Notes under the pieces: model-generated
Database searches by the model: none
Told to the model about the DNA's origin: nothing
What the model saw: the letters and a program-made list of their open reading frames with translations, nothing else
Program-made: the position numbers and the translations under genes
From: Hydrangea macrophylla
Lineage: Eukaryota > Streptophyta > Magnoliopsida > Cornales > Hydrangeaceae
Assembly (NCBI GenBank): GCA_033977485.1
Contig: CM066993.1
Coordinates: forward strand, 31,734,001-31,798,000
Direction: 5' to 3'
DNA: 64,000 bases
Shown here: one piece after another, positions 1 through 11,049 of the stretch
Position numbering within the stretch: position 1 is the stretch's first letter
Layout: every line of letters begins with the position of its first letter

Positions 1-939
1 ATCGGGATGACGAGTCGACAGTGAACTAGTGTGACTGTCATGGATTGAATCAACGGTTGGACTAACCGTGATCAGAAGGACTGACGAATTGATATGCCTG
101 CTAGGGATGAAATTGAATCTGCTGGGGATAAACAACTCTTTCTTCTGAGGAAAGGATGTAGTCTTGACTGAGATACACCATATTTGTTCAGGACACTTTT
201 CTAGAGATGAACTAGATCTGTTGGGAATGAGAAGACTCGGCTGGGGAAAGAATGGTTGCATTGTGAATAGAGTAATTCAGCTGGGGATAAGGAACATTCG
301 TGACATAATTTTGGCTTGGTTGCTGAGGATCTGGTAAAAGATAGCCAGTGTATCTTATGAACTGATTTATGAAGACAAGTGACTGTGATTGGGGGTCTCA
401 CCAATGCTCGAGATTCTTGGGACTCATATCATGTTGCAACCTTGACAAGTGCAATAACGGTGTTTGAAACTTCTGCTTGTATCCATAGGTTTTACAATTT
501 GGGAATCACTTTAAACCCACACATTTGAGACCATTAAGACAAATGGACTTCACAGGAACAATGTTGATGAGGAAAGTTGGATTGAGTTGTATGAACATTG
601 AACTCTAATACAGTTTTGATTAGATTATTACTGACTCAACCAAAGAAGGATTGACTCGATGAAAGTAACAACACGAAATGCCCAAATTAGCATAATTAAA
701 TATGTCTCTGTCATAAATGGTATACTGCTCATCTTTTATGTTCACTCCTCATCTTAATATGATAGTACTTTGTTGATAAATTTGATTTTTGAAAATTCTT
801 CCCTATTGATCTAATCAATTCTCTACTTCTCCCAAGAAGTGCTTGGAATTAGTGCGTTAGCTTTTAGAATAAAAGATACTCTATTTCAAAAATTTTCAAA
901 ACAAGTTGGTGACTTGAAAACTTGCCCTTGGTATGATGG

Positions 940-1170
940 GATCGTGTTAGGCAAACGGAGTTTGCCCCTAGTTTGAGGTGTACGAAGTGGAATTTATAAG
1001 CAAACGAGGTGGGTGACCGAAGTTTGCCCCTAGTTTGGAATGATGGTTTATTGGAGGTTTTGGGCAAACGAGGTAGGTGGATGAAGTTTACCCCTTGTAT
1101 CAAGGGTAGATAGTAAAATTCAGGCAAACGAGGTGGGTAGCCAAAGTTTTCCCCTAGTGTGGAAGGTGAT
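940..1170. repeat. Tandem repeat, gaagtttgcccctag unit
   Basis: About four imperfect copies of a roughly 60-bp unit containing ggcaaacgaggtgggtg followed by gaagtttgcccctag. The same repeat occurs at 23822-23975 in element B, so it is an old part of the Tat 3' UTR. Confidence 0.7.
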
Positions 1171-1377
1171 TTTCTGGCTTGAGGCAAGGACCATGACCTT
1201 AATCTCTCAAATGCTCATAACTTTTGCCTAGGCACTAGTGAGGTGACCTAGCGAGCTCTTTTCTCTCTTTTGTTATTGCTCCATTTGGATTTAGCTCTAA
1301 TTTTTGCCTAGGCGTCCTTTTAGATTTTCGACCTAGAGAGCGATCTTTCTTTTCTTTTTGAAATTCTGCCTACATAC

Positions 1378-1745
1378 CCCCGACCAGGGATCAGGTCCAA
1401 CGTAGTTCGGGCCAGGACCTTGAAAGAAGGGGGGGTAATTTTTAGGTAGGTGGGATGACCAAACTAATGCGGCTGCCTATGGATCCTCGAGCGGGAATCA
1501 GGTCGAGCGTAGTTCAAGGCAAGGCTTGAAGAAAGTTGGTTTATTTTTAGGTAGGTAGGATGACCGAACCGATGCAGTTACCTACGTATCCCTGAGTGGG
1601 AATCAGGTCGAGCGTAGTTCAAGGCAAGGTCTTGAAAGAAATTGGTTTGATTATGATGATGTCGACCGAACCGATGCGGTTGCCTACGTATCCCTTGAGC
1701 GGGAATCAGGTCGAGCGTAGTTCAGGCAAGGCTTGAAGAAATTGG
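1378..1745. repeat. Tandem repeat, gggaatcaggtcgagcg unit
   Basis: Four or so copies of a unit of about 100 bp, each with a cctacgtatccc stretch, gggaatcaggtcgagcg and gcaaggcttgaa. A diverged single or double copy sits at 24180-24350 in element B, directly beyond integrase. Amplification of 3' UTR sequence next to the 3' LTR is a known trait of Tat/Ogre elements. Confidence 0.75.
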
Positions 1746-2985
1746 TTGAGTGTTTTTAAACCATTCGTCAAAGAAGTTTAAACTTAGCTCACTTGTGGTA
1801 GCCTTGAATAAAAGGATTCAGTTTCGATCTCCCTTTCTTTTCTTTTCTTTTCTTTCTGAGGATTGATCTTTTTCACTTTCGCCTAGCCAGTCAATTTAAC
1901 TTTTCATGTAGTTGATTTTTGTGAGATCTTTTGATCACAATTTCAGAATTCCATAATGTGCATATCGATTCTCGAAATTTATTTGTGGTCGTTCTGAGCC
2001 TTTTGAAATGTGATCTAGGCATGTTCTCATAATGTACCTTGAAGTGTACAATTCTCTGTATCACCAAAATTTTCTTCCTTTCATTTTCTCCATCATTTTG
2101 ACTGGCTAAGGTCAGATCTTGGAAATCAACACCTTTCTCAGCTCTAACTTTTGCCTAGGTGCCCTTTTGGGTTTTCAACCTAGCGAGCTTTTCTTTTCTT
2201 TCTTTTTTTATCTTTTTTTTCTCTTTTTATTGTTTTTTTTTGCTTTTTGAAAAGGGAGAAGAAACTCATTGAAAGTGTTTGGCTACCATCAAGGACTAAG
2301 TCTGTACTGCTTTCAACAGATAGATTGTATGGCTCCCCATTGGATTGGGCTCAAGGCTTTGAAATGGTGAAAAAAGGGTGTTGGGTAAGCCCCAAGTCAG
2401 TTTCAAACATATCTTTTCAAGATTGAGGCAAGAACATCTTTAAATTCTTAAAGTAAGACTATTCAAATCTCAGCTCTTCATCGGTGTCAGCGTGAAATCG
2501 ACTTTGACCTTTTAAGATTCTTTTTTATTTTGTTGCAGAAAAAATATTTGCAGAGCAATATCTATGGTAATTTGAAAAGTGACATTTCAATTCGATGATT
2601 CGTGCATTGATGACTAGACACATCAAATTAGAAAAAAATGAGATTTCATTTCATCCAAAAAGAAGAAGGATTACATTACTCAACACAGACTCATAACAAC
2701 TTAAAGACTGACAGACTCGATAACAAGACTAACTTGAAATAGATTCAAAACATAGGATAGACTCGACTAGACTCGGCTTGGTCTCAAATGGAGTGTCACG
2801 GTGACTCGCTTATTCTTTTTTTTTTTTGAAAGATCATTCTCATTTGTTTTTCTAGCAAAAGTCCCAAACACCATCGCTTCACCGGCACAGGTTCAACATT
2901 CATGGGTATCAGCAAAAGGGATCATTTGAACAGATGAGTCAGGGGCTTTAGGTTCGATGAAGCTGACATTTTGGTTGACATAGGG

Positions 2986-3495
2986 TTAGATGGGTGAAGG
3001 CTCGATGATTTTTTGATCGATGAGGTCTTGGATGTCATGGCGAAGGCGCATGCAGCTGTCGGTGTCGTGACCTGGGCCTTGGTGGTAGGCACAACATTTG
3101 GACAGGATACAGTTAGGTGAAGGGATACCAGCACGAGGCTGAAGAAGTTGGAGGTGCCCCTTTGTGATGAGGTTATCAAGGATAACGGGCAACGGCATTC
3201 CCGGGTTGGTAAAGGTTCTTGGGCTGCGGGCTTTGTTAAACTTTGAGTTCAAGTGGGTCCTGGGAGTGGCTCTTGTGTTTGGATATGAAATAGTATTACC
3301 CAGGCAAGGGTGTGGACTTGGACATGAGTAAGGATTCAGATGTGAAAATGGGCTTGGATAGACGGCGTCGGACAATCCGTAATTTTTTTTATTGATGCTC
3401 TGCACCATCTTCTCAAATCGGCTTATCCTTAAACTTAGATGTTCAACAGTGGTTTGTAGTTTGTTCACTTTCCCTTCGAGAGCTTGGTAGGCCAT
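2986..3495 (-). pseudogene. gag: Tat gag remnant (C-terminal part with CHHC knuckle)
   Basis: A frame of about 169 codons begins with a short coiled-coil-like segment (MAYQALEGKVNKL), passes a Pro/Ser-rich linker and ends with a zinc-knuckle variant CAYHQGPGHDTDSC (C-x2-H-x4-H-x4-C) followed by RLRHDIQDLIDQKIIE. The same knuckle and following helix occur in element B (34488-34784) and element D (about 52871-52960). The C-x2-H form is usual for Tat gag proteins. The structural N-terminal half of gag is missing, so this is a remnant. Confidence 0.75.
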
Positions 3496-3989
3496 TAGTG
3501 GGTTTATGATAGCCTGGGCTAGCTCGCGATCACGACAATGAATTTGGGGAGGTACAATAGTGTCCTTACCCGGGGCTACGTTTTCTGCAAATAGAAGTAA
3601 AAGCCCAAATTAGTAGAGGCGCAAAAATACTTGTTATGGACTCCTAGCGGGAGGAGATGATCAGAATTTTGAAGGATTTAACGATGCGAACCAAGGACGG
3701 TTGCAGTAAGTACACGACTTCTGTAAAATGATTGAGATGGGTGAGGATGATAATACGTATGCATTTGATGTATAAAGACTGACATGTGTAAGACTGACAA
3801 GATGTGCGTGCATGTAGACTGACACGAATTGTGTATGTATATGAGACAAGCATGCAGATGCAAGCCCTAATTGATACGATGCCCCTACTTATAACATATA
3901 GCAGTTAAACAAGTAAGGTCCTAGCCATATAGAGTGTGCTAACCTTACTTTCCAGTACGATCACCAAGGGATAACAGGGATTTTCGGAA
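3496..3989 (-). other. Element A, non-coding between gag and hairpin repeats
   Basis: Nothing codes convincingly here. The stretch 3800-3990 matches 44380-44520 of element B (gacaagcatgc, catatag/catgtag and agtatgc blocks), so it is conserved Tat leader. Confidence 0.5.
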
Positions 3990-4870
3990 TACTTCAGGAA
4001 TTTTAGACAGAGTTTCTGGGAGAAACAGAGATTTGGAAGATTCGGAGAAATTTCTGGAAATTATTTGAGTTTCTAGGAGAAATAGGGATTTCTGGTTGAT
4101 TTGGACTGAGCTTCTAGGAGAAATTGGTATTTTGGGTATTTATGAGAAATATAGTTAGAGTTTCTAGGACAAACAAGTATATCTGGCCATTTCTGGGTGA
4201 TTTGGGCAGAGTTTTTGGGAGAAATAAGTACTATGGGTATTTCTGGGAAATTTGGATAGAGTTTCTGGGAGAAACTGGCTATATCCGAGTATTTCTGAGA
4301 AACTGGATAGAGTTTCTGGGAGAAACTGGTTATGTTTGGGAGTTTTTGGGAGAAATTGGTACATCTAGACATTTTTGGGAAGTTTGGACGGAGTTGCTGG
4401 GATTTAGGAAAATCTGGGAGATTTGGACAGAGCTTCTGGGAAAACATGTATATTTGGGTAAGTCGGACAGAGTTTCTGGGAGAAACAAGTATATCGGAGT
4501 TTCTAAAAAAAACTGAAGTTTCTGGGTATTCTGGGGGAAGCAAGAATATCTGGGTAATTCGGACAGAGTATCTGTGGGACACAAGTATATCGGAGTTTCT
4601 GGAAGAAACTGAGATTTCTGGGTAATCTGGGGAGAAATAGGGATTTCTAGGAAATCTGGGTGATTCGGACAGAGTTTTTGGGAGAAACAGGTTATATCTG
4701 GGATATATGGATAGAGTTTCTGGGAGAAACAGGTTATATCTGGGATATAAGGATAGGGTTTCCAGGAGAAACATGTTACATCTGGGATATATGGACAGGG
4801 TTTCCAGGAGAAACAGGTTATATCTGGAATATATGGACACGGTTTCTGGGAGAAACAGGTTATGATGGTG
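3990..4870. repeat. Hairpin minisatellite in leader of element A
   Basis: About eighteen imperfect units, each centred on GTTTCTGGGAGAAAC, a 6-bp inverted repeat around GGG. The last five units (about 4674 to 4841) are spaced 41-42 bp; earlier ones 40-60 bp. The array leaves long frames open on both strands, which translate into low-complexity repeats and are not taken as genes. A shorter array of the same motif lies in the leader of element B (44530-44870). Confidence 0.8.
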
Positions 4871-5464
4871 ATCATACTATCTAGCAAGTTTTCATACTCT
4901 TATGTCTTAGGACCGACAAACAAGGTTTGCAGTGTATATCTTTGTGAACGTGGAGCAGACTTCCTTACCATGGTGCCTAGGTAGGTCACTCAATGTGGTC
5001 ACATGTAAGTAGTGATTGCCTTGGGAATCATAAGAAAGAGGTTCTGTTCTATGCCACATAAGCGTCTACACCGCGCAAGTAATCCCACCAGGGCATACAG
5101 TAGTTTATATCACATTGTCCTATCTGAAAAGATAAATTAACAGTCCTATAAAAGGTTCTATAGAAATCTATACGCAAAGGCTGGGTTTAGTCAAAGAGGG
5201 TCCGTTGACGAGAGTTCCAATATACCTTCAAGGAGACAGTATGGAGGTTTTTACTCTTTTTGATATACCTTGGAAGGTACAGTATCAATGGTGACTTATG
5301 CCCTGGCACAGCAAGACCTGAACAATGTCAGCACCGCGTTTCAGACATAGTCGGAGGGGGAAATGCAAGAGTGCAATGCGGTGAACTAGACACAGTAAAA
5401 AGATGATTTTAAGTATGCTTCTTATGAGTCAGACCTTTGTATTATTTTGTTTTGAAAATAAAAA
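4871..5464 (-). other. Leader of element A between primer site and hairpin repeats
   Basis: No gene seen. It is collinear with 44870-45478 of element B, including the ggaaggtacagtatcaa block. Confidence 0.5.
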
Positions 5465-5482
5465 TCCCCAGCAGAGTTGCCA
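5465..5482 (-). promoter_or_regulatory. Primer binding site of element A (tRNA-Arg type)
   Basis: On the minus strand the 18 nt read TGGCAACTCTGCTGGGGA, three bases from the LTR end. It resembles the 3' end of plant tRNA-Arg(ACG) with a few mismatches, as is usual for Tat/Ogre elements. Confidence 0.7.
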
Positions 5483-7601
5483 GATTGTGGACACGCGGAA
5501 TTCCACTTCTTTTTTGTTAGAAGTCGTTTTGAAAGGGAAGGAAAAGGAAAAAGGTTGTTGAAAACAGATACAGAGTCGCCACTTGGTCTTTAAGAAACCA
5601 AGAAACCTAATTTTGACTCACCCAAATGGATAAAGGGCACCGTCCCTTCATGACCAAAGAACTTGGCTCGGGGTTTTGGTACGAGAGAGGAAGGAGCTTT
5701 TGTCACGACTAAAACACCCTCAACTCGCCCCGTCTTTCGACGGACCTCAATTAGCATCCAAATAATCATCTTATACTATGTATGGTTTGACAATTAATAC
5801 TATGATAGTACATTACATCACACAAGAATTTTGAAATGGAAGATCAAAAGATAAGATATCGTTCATAAGATCTAAGCCAAGAATCACACAATGCAAAGTG
5901 AAAGATCACACAAACAAACCTAGTAAAAATCATCTAATCATATATCAAGTAATAAAGTTTTCCTAATCTAAAGGGGACATGAGTTGTTCTTGAAACAAAA
6001 AAATCAAATAAATCAAAATATGCTTAGCAAACTTGGATGATGCATGTTAATCTTTGGGAAAAGAAGACCTCTCAATCCCCGGGACGGATGAGAAAGGATG
6101 ATTAGATCGAGGGGAAGCATGGACGTGTGATCAAGTTCATTCCTTATAATCTTCTTAGATTAGGAGTCACAAAAGCCCCAAATCTTTGCATGGATGCAAT
6201 GTATGTATCTAGAATGTGCCAAGGTTGTAGTGTGTTTTGTGTTCATGGATTCCTAGAATGACTTAGAAGTCTAGAATGTGTATGAATGAATGAAGAAAAT
6301 CATCATGAGATATGTACAAATGTAGTATGAACTACTTCCTAATACATGAGCTAATTTGGAGTGCATGTAAGCACCAAATCAAAGGATGGAAGTAAAAGTG
6401 TGTTTTCTATGAATAGTGGACAAAACAGTAACATGATCTTTTGAAAATTGAAAAGAGGGGTTAGGAATGTTTTCAATGCATGATTGTTTATGGAGATCTT
6501 CCTTATTGTGTCTAGAACACAACCCAAAAAAGCCAATCTTTAATAACTATTACAGATTGAGAGAAATCATATGAATAATAGAGGTTACTCAGAAATAGAG
6601 TTCGTACAGTCAAATGAAATGTTAGAAAATCTTAGAAAATGAAAAAAAAAGATCTAGAGGCCCATATTACACAGAAAGTTTCCTAGGACATTGAAGTTCA
6701 AAGGAAAAATAAGTTTGGACCACTCTTTGTGGAAATGTTTTCTGTAAAATAAGTTGAAATTCAACCTGGCTGCTGTGACAGCAGAGGCAGAATGTTTGGA
6801 AGGAATGTTTGGACAAAAATGGACCCCTTTCAAGTGCTTCCAAGTCAATAGAAAAATCATGGGTGTTCTATAAGTATTGAGTTCTAGAGAAATCTTTGAG
6901 CTCAGATCATTCACTGTTTTGACTCATTGTTTTAATGATTTTAGGAAAAACTTGAGTTTTCTTTCTTGAGATCCAAATGAGCGGGTTTGAGAGGGGTTTT
7001 GAAAGTGTATTTTCGACATCAAATAGAGATTATGAACTCTTGAAATATCAACATCAAACTCATCATCAAGAACCCCCAATATTATTGGAGAGCTTCATTT
7101 TTATTTTGAACATAACTTCAAGGATACCTTGGAGGTATTGAAGTTATAATCATCATCTATTAAACATGTTTTTGAGGTCAAGAGCTACTATCCATAAGGA
7201 TTCACTCACCCCAAATTTCATGTCATCATTTAGATAATGAAGAACAAGTAAGTAAATAAAGAAAAATAAAAAGAAATGAGGTAAGAAGAGATGAACATCT
7301 ATATAAACAAGCAAGTAAATAGCAATCAATAGATGATAATCAATGTGATGTTGGACTTATAACTTGGTGCTTCACTCAATATTGACATTTGGATATGGAA
7401 GTAGCTTCCTAACTCAAGAATGCTCAAGAATGGTGATTGGGGGTATTTGGAAGGTGAAGTATAAGAGAGGTAATGGAAGAAAACAAGATTAAAACTCACT
7501 TTCTTATAGAAACTCAATGGGAGAAGCTCCCTTTCCTTCTTGTAAACCTATCTCTATCTCTCTTTCTCTCTACAACTTTTATGGACTTTGCACTAGACCC
7601 A

Positions 7602-7643
7602 CCCCCCCCCCCCCCCCCCCCCCCTCCCCCCCAAAAAAAAAAA
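7602..7643. repeat. Poly-C/poly-A low-complexity tract
   Basis: A run of C broken by one T (7602-7632), followed by A (7633-7643). It lies just past the TATA box in the direction of LTR transcription. The length may be affected by sequencing or assembly. Confidence 0.9.
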
Positions 7644-7660
7644 TGAAGAGCAATGGGGGG

Positions 7661-7670
7661 TTTATATAGG
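7661..7670 (-). promoter_or_regulatory. TATA box of LTR A
   Basis: CCTATATAAA on the minus strand. The same box stands in both LTRs of element B (17501-17510 and 46907-46915), always about 150 bp from the half-site array. Confidence 0.65.
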
Positions 7671-7812
7671 CTAATTTGGGGTAGTTTTGGGATTTAAAAA
7701 GTACTCCCATTGGTCCTAAACATCTGTGAACATAGAACTACGTCGTTTTGGTTTCTAATTAATCAATTTGGACCCCCAATCAAAATTACAAAAATGGACT
7801 AATCTGGGGAAG

Positions 7813-7873
7813 AGTGCCATAGTGGCACTGGGCCTGTGCCGCAGCGGTAGTGGGCCAGTGCCACGGCGGCACT
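7813..7873. promoter_or_regulatory. Phased AGTGCC/GGCACT half-site array in LTR A
   Basis: Six half-sites start at 7813, 7824, 7835, 7846, 7857 and 7868, exactly 11 bp apart and alternating in orientation. They form three dyads AGTGCC-N5-GGCACT with centres 22 bp apart. The array is about 150 bp upstream of the TATA box in LTR orientation. The function is unknown; regular helical spacing suggests protein binding. Confidence 0.75.
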
Positions 7874-8719
7874 GCTCCTCCTTTGTCCAGATAATGCTGT
7901 TTAGGCCCCCAGAGGTTTCGGTATTCGCGAAAAGGCCCTATTTCGTCCGAAATTCACAAATAGTGCACATGAACTCCAAATTAAAGTTTTGGAAAGGTAA
8001 TGGAGTCTATTTTACATAAAAAAAAAATAGTTCAGAGATAAGTCTCTTTGAAAAGTTTTGCAGTATTCGCAATAAAAGCCGATTTGATCGCCTTTATCAC
8101 CTTCAAAAATTCATAATAAATTCGTTTTAAATCTAGGAATTATGTGCAATATACCGTTGGAAGGCTATTGACCTCTAGTATCCATGAAAAATGTTTGAAA
8201 AATGATATGGTGCTCCAGGTTTAAAGTCAACTTTTGGTCAAACTGCTCAAACGAGGGACCTCCAAGAAGTTCTGGGAACCTCTGGGAGCTCCCAGGAGCT
8301 GACGTTTTCGTCTAATTTTGTTTTAAGACTCGTTTTAGTACTTTTCACATGATCCAGAATGATCTTAGAATTTTTTGGCAAATTTGGATGATTTCGGTCA
8401 AACTCTGGTCAAACCGGTCAACGGGGACTTTCTGGGAACTTCCGGGACTTCTGGGACTTTCGGGTGTCTCTGGGAGCTGACGATTTCATCTGATTTTACT
8501 TAAAAACTCATTTTCTTACTTTTCTTATGACATACCATGCTTCTAGAACTTTTGGTCCAAATCTGGGAGTTTTCGGGCTTTTAAGGACATTTTGGTCATT
8601 CTGAGCATTTTGAGAAATAGAACTAATTTCCAGGAGTCCTTTTGAGTCTTTTCGATCATTGTGAACCACCAAGCTATGGGTCTCTTAAATATGATAGCTG
8701 ACAAAATGGGGTGTCTACA

Positions 8720-9225
8720 CTGGCTCAAATGTTCTACTAGATACGTCATGCTATGAGTAATGTAATGCACCGTCTTGGTTAGTTGATCCACTATTACCCA
8801 AATAGCGTCATGGTTTTGCTGAGACCTTCGCAAATCTACACGAAATCCATAGTTATGTGTTTCGATTTCCATTAGGGAATCGGTAGCAGCTATAGAAGTC
8901 TGGGTGGTTTCTGATGCTCCACATTTACTTGCTTATAAGTAAGACATTGAGATACATATTAAGCTACTTCTCTCTTCATTTCTTTCCACCAGAAATTTCT
9001 CTTTAAGTCTATGTACATCTTCGTTCCTCTTGGGTGTACAGTCATTCGTGACTTGTGTGCTTCATCTAATACGTCCCTCCTGAGATTATCCTCGTTAGGT
9101 ACACAAAGTCAACCCTTATATCTTAAGGCTCCTTTTGAACTAGTACTCCAGACTTTCACTTCCTTTGCTGACATCTTAGCGAACCATAATTTCAAATCCA
9201 CATCCAACTATTGAGCTTCCATAAT
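8720..9225 (-). pseudogene. pol: Integrase N-terminal part of element C
   Basis: The minus strand shows the zinc-binding region around 8900-9100 (a VHPG-like and an RNEER-like stretch) and then the beginning of the catalytic core (AIWVIVDQLTK, near 8800). It stops at the LTR of element A. Several in-frame stops and a lost Cys in the zinc motif indicate that it is dead. Confidence 0.7.
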
Positions 9226-9233
9226 ACGGCTAA

Positions 9234-9491
9234 TTAGAGTTGGTTAGATGACAAGACATCCAAACATGTTGTCCTTCTCTGGATTCTAATGGCTGAAGGT
9301 CGAACTTGGCTAGACTCCAATCCTTGCCATTTTTGAATTAAGATTACAACGATTACTAGACAGGATTGATGACTCAAAGCGTCAGCCACAACATTTACTT
9401 TACCCAGATGGTATTGTAAAGAAAAGTCATGATCCTTGAGTAACTCCATCCATCTCCATTGGTGCATGTTCAACTCTTTCTGAGAGAACAA
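9234..9491 (-). pseudogene. pol: RNase H domain of element C
   Basis: The frame contains the strongly conserved end of Ty3/gypsy RNase H: KELNMHQWRWMELLKDHD, then YHLGKVNVVADALSHQ. The Asp of ADALS, part of the RNase H catalytic set, is present. The upstream part of the domain (9500-9760) is spread over other frames. Confidence 0.8.
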
Positions 9492-9499
9492 GTACCTTA

Positions 9500-10600
9500 A
9501 ACCCTTGTGATCTAAGAATAGATCGAACTTCTCTCCATATAGATAGTGCCCCAGATCTTTAGAACAAACACTATCACAGCCAATTCCAAGTCATGCATAG
9601 GGTAGTTCTTTTCATGCGACTTCAGTTGCCTTAATCCATATGTAATCACATTTTCATCCTATATAAGCACAACCAAGTCCTTAGTGTGATGCATCAATGT
9701 AAATGATGCCTTTCTCTACTCCTAGGTATCGCGAGTACCAGTGCTAAGGTTAATCTTTCATTTAACTCTTGAAATGCACCTTCATGTTTGTCCGTACATT
9801 CATACTTTTCCTCCGTCCATGTTAAGTTTGTCAAGGGTCCAGCGATCTTGGAGAATCCTTCCACGAATCTTCGGTGATATCTAGTCAGACCAAAAAAACT
9901 CCTAACTTCTATTGCATGGTTGGTCTATTCCAGATTAAGATTGCATCGATCCAAGATGAGTCTACAGAAATACCGTCTTGAGAGATAACATGTCCAATAA
10001 ATTTGGCTTCCTGTAGCCAAAATTCATACTTACTGAACTTTGCATACAATCGGCTATCTTAGAGTGTCTGTAGAGCAATTTGTAGATGTTCCTTGTGCTC
10101 TTCTTCCATCTTTGAGTAGATTAGAATGTTGTCGATGAATACTATAATGAATTGATCCAGGTAAGGTCTCAATATTCTACTCATTAGGTCGATGAACACT
10201 GCTGGGGTATTAGTAGTCCAAAAGGCATAACTAGAAACTCACAATGCCCGTATCTCGTCCTGAAAGCAGTCGTCGACACATCCTTTAATTGAACCAACAA
10301 CTGATGATATCCTGAGCGAATTCAATCTTTGAAAAGATCTTTGATCCTTGTAGCTAGTTGAATAGGTCGTCTATCTGGGGAAGCGGATATCTATTCTTAA
10401 TCGTAACCTTATTCAATTCTCTGTAGTTGATACAGAGGCGAGACATCCCATACTTCTTCTTCAAAAATAGTATTGATGCTCCCAAAGGTGACGTACTCGG
10501 GTGAACAAATCCTAAATCTTCGAGCTCCTGGGCTTGCTTATTCAATTCCAACATCTCAGTTAGCGCCATCTACTATGGAGTCTTGGAAATTGGTAACATT
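9500..10600 (-). pseudogene. pol: Reverse transcriptase of element C, catalytic motif altered
   Basis: The 5' part is open at 10354-10569 ([37 protein letters not shown]). Downstream the reading shifts frame, but [10 protein letters not shown] is visible near 10125-10150. It stands at the position of the catalytic Y/F-x-D-D motif, with the second Asp replaced by Asn. Further on, HVISQDGI marks the end of the thumb region. RT activity is not expected. Confidence 0.75.
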
Positions 10601-10775
10601 TTAGGTGCTAATTCGACATAGAAGTCTATTTCTTTCTTCGGTGGAAGTTTGAAATATCTTGGAAAATATCTTCAAAATCTTGTACGGTAGGAATTTGGTC
10701 TGTAGTAGGTTCTATACTCGTACTTTCAATCGTAGCTAAACAACTTGTAAGGAACATGTCGCTCATTGGTTGGCA

Positions 10776-11039
10776 CTAAAATCTTATCGTAGTACATCCT
10801 GGTGTCATAAAAATGATCATCCTAGTAGTGCAATCCAAGTTGGCATAATACTTGATAAGTGAATCCATTCCTAGGATAATGTCAAACTTAGACATTGATA
10901 TTACTACTAAGTCTGCTGAAAGATTCCTATCCTCCAAGGTTAAGGGATAGTCCTTGCACACCTTACCCAACTTAATAGTCACTCCCAACGGTGACATAAC
11001 ATTAACGGTCGACTCAAGTGCCTGGGGTATTAAACCCAA
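10776..11039 (-). pseudogene. pol: Retropepsin region of element C
   Basis: The frame of 87 codons matches the C-terminal half of the chromovirus protease: a hydrophobic strand with a CKDYPLTLEDRNLSADL-like stretch, then FDIILGMDSLIKYYANLDC, the usual D-I-I-L-G-M-D flap-to-helix region. The N-terminal D-S/T-G segment is not in this frame. Confidence 0.7.
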
Positions 11040-11049
11040 CTGGCGTATA

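Larger units (their letters stand above)
1..2900 (-). other. 3' UTR of element A, no gene seen
   Basis: No credible coding frame is visible. The stretch shares blocks with the 3' UTR of element B: the phrase around ctgctggggata (1-320 here, 19190-19620 in B), the tttgcccctag repeats, the gcctaggc blocks and the gggaatcaggtcgagcgtag repeats. In B these blocks are separated by the antisense module, which is missing here. Confidence 0.6.
1..8719 (-). mobile_element. Tat-lineage Ty3/gypsy element A, pol-deleted, left end outside window
   Basis: Reading the minus strand from 8719 downward, the order is 5' LTR (8719-5486), tRNA-Arg-type primer binding site, a leader with hairpin repeats, a Tat-type gag remnant, then directly a repeat-rich 3' UTR like the one downstream of integrase in element B (24361-18543). 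No protease, RT, RNase H or integrase lies between gag (ending near 2986) and the 3' UTR, and the antisense genes of element B are also absent. It is therefore an internally deleted, non-autonomous copy. It interrupts the integrase of element C at 8719/8720. The 3' LTR should lie left of the window, so no duplication can be checked. Confidence 0.8.
5486..8719 (-). mobile_element. 5' LTR of element A (3.2 kb)
   Basis: On the minus strand it runs from TGTAGACACCCC (8719) to GCGTGTCCACA (5486). It is closely similar to the 3' LTR of element B (15340-18525) along most of its length. It holds a TATA box (7661-7670), a phased half-site array (7813-7873) and a poly-C tract (7602-7632). The short terminal inverted repeat is TGTxGACAC. 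Confidence 0.88.

Noticed and set aside
3990..4870. Heat-shock elements (TTC..GAA) in the hairpin repeats
   Set aside because: The spacing between TTC and GAA is five bases (TTCtgggaGAA), not the two of a heat-shock element.
4073..4887. Long repetitive frames in the leader of element A
   Set aside because: They follow from the minisatellite on both strands and translate into low-complexity sequence; the region is leader DNA between primer site and gag.
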